From CBIHON01 sp966211965 (lineage in GTDB: Bacteria; Pseudomonadota; Gammaproteobacteria; Burkholderiales; Burkholderiaceae_D): a DNA stretch of 64,000 nucleotides. Numbering within the stretch: position 1 is the first letter of the stretch; the number at the start of each line of letters is the position of its first letter. The stretch is from contig CBIHON010000007.1 of the NCBI GenBank assembly GCA_966211965.1, positions 62,001 to 126,000 of the forward strand. Reading direction: 5' to 3'. A program made the translations under genes and the position numbers. Below, in pieces: positions 60,932-64,000 of the stretch. The notes below the pieces were generated by a model. That model did no database searches and was not told the DNA's origin. It worked only from the letters and a program-made list of their open reading frames with translations.

Positions 60932-61321
60932 TGCTCCCCCCTTGCTGAGCAGTACGATACGCCAGAGGCGTGGTTTTCGGCAAGCGGTGATTGCAATGCG
61001 GGAGGATCGCGGACTCGACCTCGCTTTTTTGGCGATTCCTGCGAGGCGCCTTACGCGCTGGTGACGACCGTGCAGCCGCTTGCGGGTTACGCGGCACAAG
61101 CCTTGTTCGACGAGCCGAAACTCTCCGTACTGGTCCCGCCCTCCGATATCCGCGCGCCGTTGAAGTGCAAGTTCGGATGATCGAATGCCGCGTCGCCGTA
61201 TGCACGCACGGCCTATGCGATGACGGCCCGATCTCCGCTCAGCCTTTCGTGGTGCCTTTTCTTGGCCTCGATATGCTTCGGGTTAATAGCCGAATACCAT
61301 TGCTCTCTCTTGGCATTCGAA
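60932..61321. other. Intergenic, no gene supported
   Basis: This 390-bp gap upstream of the transglycosylase gene contains only antisense-style frames. It should include the transglycosylase promoter and the 3' end of the 91-residue gene. No repeat is recognised. Confidence 0.35.
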
Positions 61322-61597
61322 TCAAATCTCATGCTCGACATTGCTGCTGCCGTCACCGATCTTGCTCATCCAGGCTTTCACAAAAAACTCTTTTTCCATT
61401 TCCGTCGGCGTCTCGTTCCAGAACACGATCAGGGTGCCCTTGTGGTCATGGATCTGCGAGACCTTCAGGATGAAATCCGATTCGCCGGCCACGTCGGCCA
61501 AGGCCGCTACATAGCCGTACACGCGGGTCAATCTCTCGATGCGATCGGGTTCAGAAAAACTATTGGTGGCGGTGATCGTCGGATGGTCTAGAAACAT
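61322..61597 (-). CDS. Small hypothetical protein downstream of pcaD
   Basis: About 91 residues, cytoplasmic, with a mixed alpha/beta look (YGYVAALADVAGESDFILKV, KGTLIVFWNETPTEMEKEFF, KAWMSKIGD). GGAG precedes the ATG. It starts 22 bp after pcaD on the same strand, so it is probably cotranscribed. No family recognised. Confidence 0.65.
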   Translation of the reverse strand: MFLDHPTITATNSFSEPDRIERLTRVYGYVAALADVAGESDFILKVSQIHDHKGTLIVFWNETPTEMEKEFFVKAWMSKIGDGSSNVEHEI

Positions 61598-61619
61598 GTC
61601 GGCTTCTCCGGTTGTGCGG

Positions 61620-62399
61620 TCAAGTGGTCAGAAACGTGATGATCCTGGTTACAAAGCCTTGCGGCACTTCCCAGTTCGACAGGTGCGCCGCTTTCAGTTC
61701 CGCATAGCGCGCGCCGGCTATCCGCTCTGCCACCAGCTTTCCCTCCTGCGGCGGCGTTATCTTGTCGCGCATGCCGGCAATCACCAAGGTCGGCGCCTTG
61801 ATGGTGCGTATGCCGTCACGCAAGTCCATGTCACGCAAGGCGGCGCAACATGCGACATACCCCGCTGCCGGCGTGCGCATCAGCATGTCGCGCACCAGCG
61901 TCACCTTGGCCGGCACCCGGGCAATGAAATCGGCAGTGAACCAGCGGCTGAGCACCGCTTGAACGATACCGGCCATCCCCTCTTTGTTGACCGCTTCGAT
62001 GCGGGCTTCCCACATCTCGTTGTTGCCGATGAGCGCACTGGTATTGCAGAGCACCAATCGATCGATCCGCTCCGGATGTTTTACCGCCAGCCACATGCCC
62101 ACCAGGCCGCCCATCGACAAGCCGCAGAAATGCGCACGCTTGATATTCAAATGGTCCATCAACGCCAGCACGTCGCCACCCATTTGCGCGACGGTGTAAG
62201 GACCAGGCGGCACACTGGACTGCCCATGGCCGCGCGCGTCATAGCGCAGCACGCGAAAATGATCGAGCAGCGACGGCATTTGCGGTTTCCACATATCGAG
62301 GTCGGTACCGAGCGAATTCGACAACACCAGACATGGCGCATCCGTCCGCCCTTCGATCTGATAGTGAAGACGCATATTGCCGGTTTCCAAAGTAGGCAC
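61620..62399 (-). CDS. pcaD: 3-oxoadipate enol-lactonase
   Basis: About 259 residues from a GTG at 62399 preceded by AGGAG. An alpha/beta-hydrolase with DARGHGQSS, the nucleophile elbow CGLSMGGLVGMWLA (Ser), Asp in IAGMRDKITPP and His in LKAAHLSNWEVP. The last motif (AHLSNxExP) and LSNSLGTDLDMWxP at the N-terminus are characteristic of PcaD of the beta-ketoadipate pathway. No other pca gene is in the window. Confidence 0.88.
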   Translation of the reverse strand: MPTLETGNMRLHYQIEGRTDAPCLVLSNSLGTDLDMWKPQMPSLLDHFRVLRYDARGHGQSSVPPGPYTVAQMGGDVLALMDHLNIKRAHFCGLSMGGLVGMWLAVKHPERIDRLVLCNTSALIGNNEMWEARIEAVNKEGMAGIVQAVLSRWFTADFIARVPAKVTLVRDMLMRTPAAGYVACCAALRDMDLRDGIRTIKAPTLVIAGMRDKITPPQEGKLVAERIAGARYAELKAAHLSNWEVPQGFVTRIITFLTT

Positions 62400-62568
62400 T
62401 GGAATAACTCCTGGTAAAAAATGATCAGACTTACGACGGAGATAAGTGTACAGCGCGTTTGGCGGGAATGGCGAATTTAACCGCCCCCATTTGGAATACG
62501 CTGCAAGTTGCTACTCAAGTAGAATGCCTGCTTAATTTTGCGACAACCATTTGCCAGGAAAACAATCA

Positions 62569-64000
62569 ATGAACAGGCGCCTCATCCTCATCGCCGCCCT
62601 CTCCGCAGTTCTTGGCGCGGGCGCTCTTTTTCTCGCATTGAAGAGCGGACGCACTGCGGTTCCCGCGCCGTCAGCACCAAGCCCCGCTGCGCCGGTTTCG
62701 AACAGCGATGCGGCACAAATCCTGGGCGCCTTGCGCGAGATGCTGGCCGCTTATCGAAAAGTCATCGTCCTGCTTGCCGACGAAAAGACCATGGCCCCTA
62801 ACGAACGCGCGGCCGCCAATCAGGTCGGCCATGCCCTGTTCCATGACAACCTGACACGTGCGGCCGGCCTCGAAACCGAATTGATGAATCTGGCCAAATT
62901 GCCCGAGGCGCAAAGGCTTGCCAAGATCGACAGCGTGCTGACCTACATCGAATCCGGAGAAGGCTTGTTCGATGCCGACCGCCTGGCATTTCGCGAACCG
63001 CTATACCAGTTGCAACGGGTTGCGGCAGCCGATCAGACTCTACCCGCAATCAAACTGCACAAGCGGATTTCGGAAGACATCGAAGCCTTGCTCGACATCG
63101 AAAAACTGTACGAGAAAGAACTCAAGCAAATCTTCAGCCGCTTCGAGGCCCGCGCGATCGAACTCAAGCGCGAGAAGTGGGAAGACTACCTGGCCAAGCT
63201 GCGCACTCTCTATTCGCGAGAACAAATCCTGAAAGACCAGGGTGTGATCGTGCCCTATCCGGAGCCGGCCGCCGTCAAGGACGAGAGCAAGGAACTCAAT
63301 GGCCAAGGCTTGCCGCCGAAAACCATCGCGCTCACTTTCGACGATGGCCCGCATGGCACTTACACCGATGAAATTGCCGCAATCTTGAAGCAGTACGACG
63401 TGCCCGCGGTGTTTTTCCAGGTCGGCCGCAATCTCGGCACGATAGGCAGCGACGGCAAGGAAAAGCTCAACGCCGGCGCCAACGCCAGCCGCAAGCTCAA
63501 AGCCGCGGGCCACGTGCTGGCCAACCACAGCTTCAGCCACGCGCAATTGTCGAAGCAAAGCGGCGATGCGCTGCGCGCCGAAGTCGCGCAGACCGATCAA
63601 CTGCTCAAAGCCATCGATCCGGCGCGCTCGGCACTGTTCCGCTTTCCCTACGGGGCACGCAACAAGGAAGGCATGGAATTGCTCTCGACCCTCGGCTTGC
63701 GCTCGGTGATGTGGAATATCGATTCGCTCGACTGGGCCGATCCGCTGCCGACCTCGATCGCCGACCGCGTGCTGCGCACCCTGGCCAAGGAACAGCGCGG
63801 CATCGTGCTGTTCCACGACATTCACGAGCGCACGGTCAAGGCCTTGCCGCTGGTGCTGGACAGGCTGATCGCCGATGGCTATCGCTTTGCCGCCTGGGAC
63901 GGCGAAAACTTCAGAGCCGGCAAGGAGAGCGCGGCGCCGGCGGAAAAAGCCGCGGTAAGCAGTGCCTATCAAAACAGCTGGGCGGTGGTGATCGGCATCG
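62569..64000 (+). CDS. Polysaccharide deacetylase with N-terminal helical region (3' end cut off)
   Basis: About 477 residues are visible and the frame stays open to the window edge. A membrane anchor or signal helix (LILIAALSAVLGAGALFLAL) precedes a long helical section (60-230, with HALFHDNLTRAAGLETELMN and coiled-coil-like segments). The NodB domain follows: TFDDGPHGTYTDEI with the metal Asp, NHSFSHAQLS, FRFPYGARNKEG, DSLDWADPLP and LFHDIHERTV. It removes acetyl groups from a sugar polymer in the envelope. AGGAAAA precedes ATG 62569. Confidence 0.85.
   Translation, partial: MNRRLILIAALSAVLGAGALFLALKSGRTAVPAPSAPSPAAPVSNSDAAQILGALREMLAAYRKVIVLLADEKTMAPNERAAANQVGHALFHDNLTRAAGLETELMNLAKLPEAQRLAKIDSVLTYIESGEGLFDADRLAFREPLYQLQRVAAADQTLPAIKLHKRISEDIEALLDIEKLYEKELKQIFSRFEARAIELKREKWEDYLAKLRTLYSREQILKDQGVIVPYPEPAAVKDESKELNGQGLPPKTIALTFDDGPHGTYTDEIAAILKQYDVPAVFFQVGRNLGTIGSDGKEKLNAGANASRKLKAAGHVLANHSFSHAQLSKQSGDALRAEVAQTDQLLKAIDPARSALFRFPYGARNKEGMELLSTLGLRSVMWNIDSLDWADPLPTSIADRVLRTLAKEQRGIVLFHDIHERTVKALPLVLDRLIADGYRFAAWDGENFRAGKESAAPAEKAAVSSAYQNSWAVVIGI

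Overview
The window is chromosomal DNA from a Gram-negative betaproteobacterium, most likely an Oxalobacteraceae-like member of the Burkholderiales. The evidence is moderately high GC with strong antisense ORF shadows, GGAG-type ribosome binding sites, and the family mix: FimV, GAF-GspE ATPase, CHASE2 cyclase, CzcE-like, type VI secretion VgrG/TssL and PcaD. This is inferred from gene content; no rRNA or tRNA was seen that would fix the taxon.

Layout. 1-9.7 kb holds mixed housekeeping and stress genes: a ferritin-like protein, a frameshifted ribosome-hibernation-type gene, Hsp20, a Crp/Fnr regulator with a small DUF2892 membrane protein, a patatin phospholipase, an aldo/keto reductase and an M23 peptidase. 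10.3-18.5 kb holds a fatty acid desaturase, GNAT proteins, HEAT repeats, CorA, a protein with duplicated FPASDPI motifs, a Cache-domain protein and an SDR/TetR pair with matching operators. 18.6-30.7 kb is a coherent envelope and signalling block: FimV-like hub, TPR-Cds6 protein, MORN-repeat/C13 legumain-like protease, GAF-GspE/PilB-type ATPase, CHASE2 nucleotide cyclase, SH3 protein and M48 lipoprotein protease. 30.8-40.6 kb carries a protein with three AP2-like domains, then an orphan type VI secretion island on the minus strand (VgrG, PAAR, DUF4123 adaptor, two small proteins, a lysozyme/pesticin-like effector, a secreted protein, TssL-OmpA). The effector gene is cut by an IS5-family element whose removal restores the reading frame exactly; a run of ten A near its 5' end also breaks the frame. 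40.9-44.7 kb has two unrecognised overlapping genes and a secreted four-repeat protein. 45.2-53.3 kb has AraC, an amidase, a divergent LysR/LysE pair with a palindromic operator, and an ABC exporter operon with a LolA-like protein and an outer-membrane barrel. 53.4-64 kb has an ArsR/AHSA1 pair, a BchE-like cobalamin radical SAM protein, a subtilisin, CzcE-like and lytic transglycosylase genes, pcaD and a truncated polysaccharide deacetylase.

Small mobile DNA is a recurring theme. One 863-bp IS is accompanied by two almost identical 52-bp hairpin elements that carry its terminal inverted repeats, by two decayed remnants, and by three other hairpin elements with unrelated arms, one of which supplies the stop codon of the cyclase gene.

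The strongest leads are the disrupted effector with two candidate periplasmic immunity proteins, the FimV/ATPase/cyclase/MORN-protease block, the triple-AP2 protein and the BchE-like enzyme outside any photosynthesis cluster.
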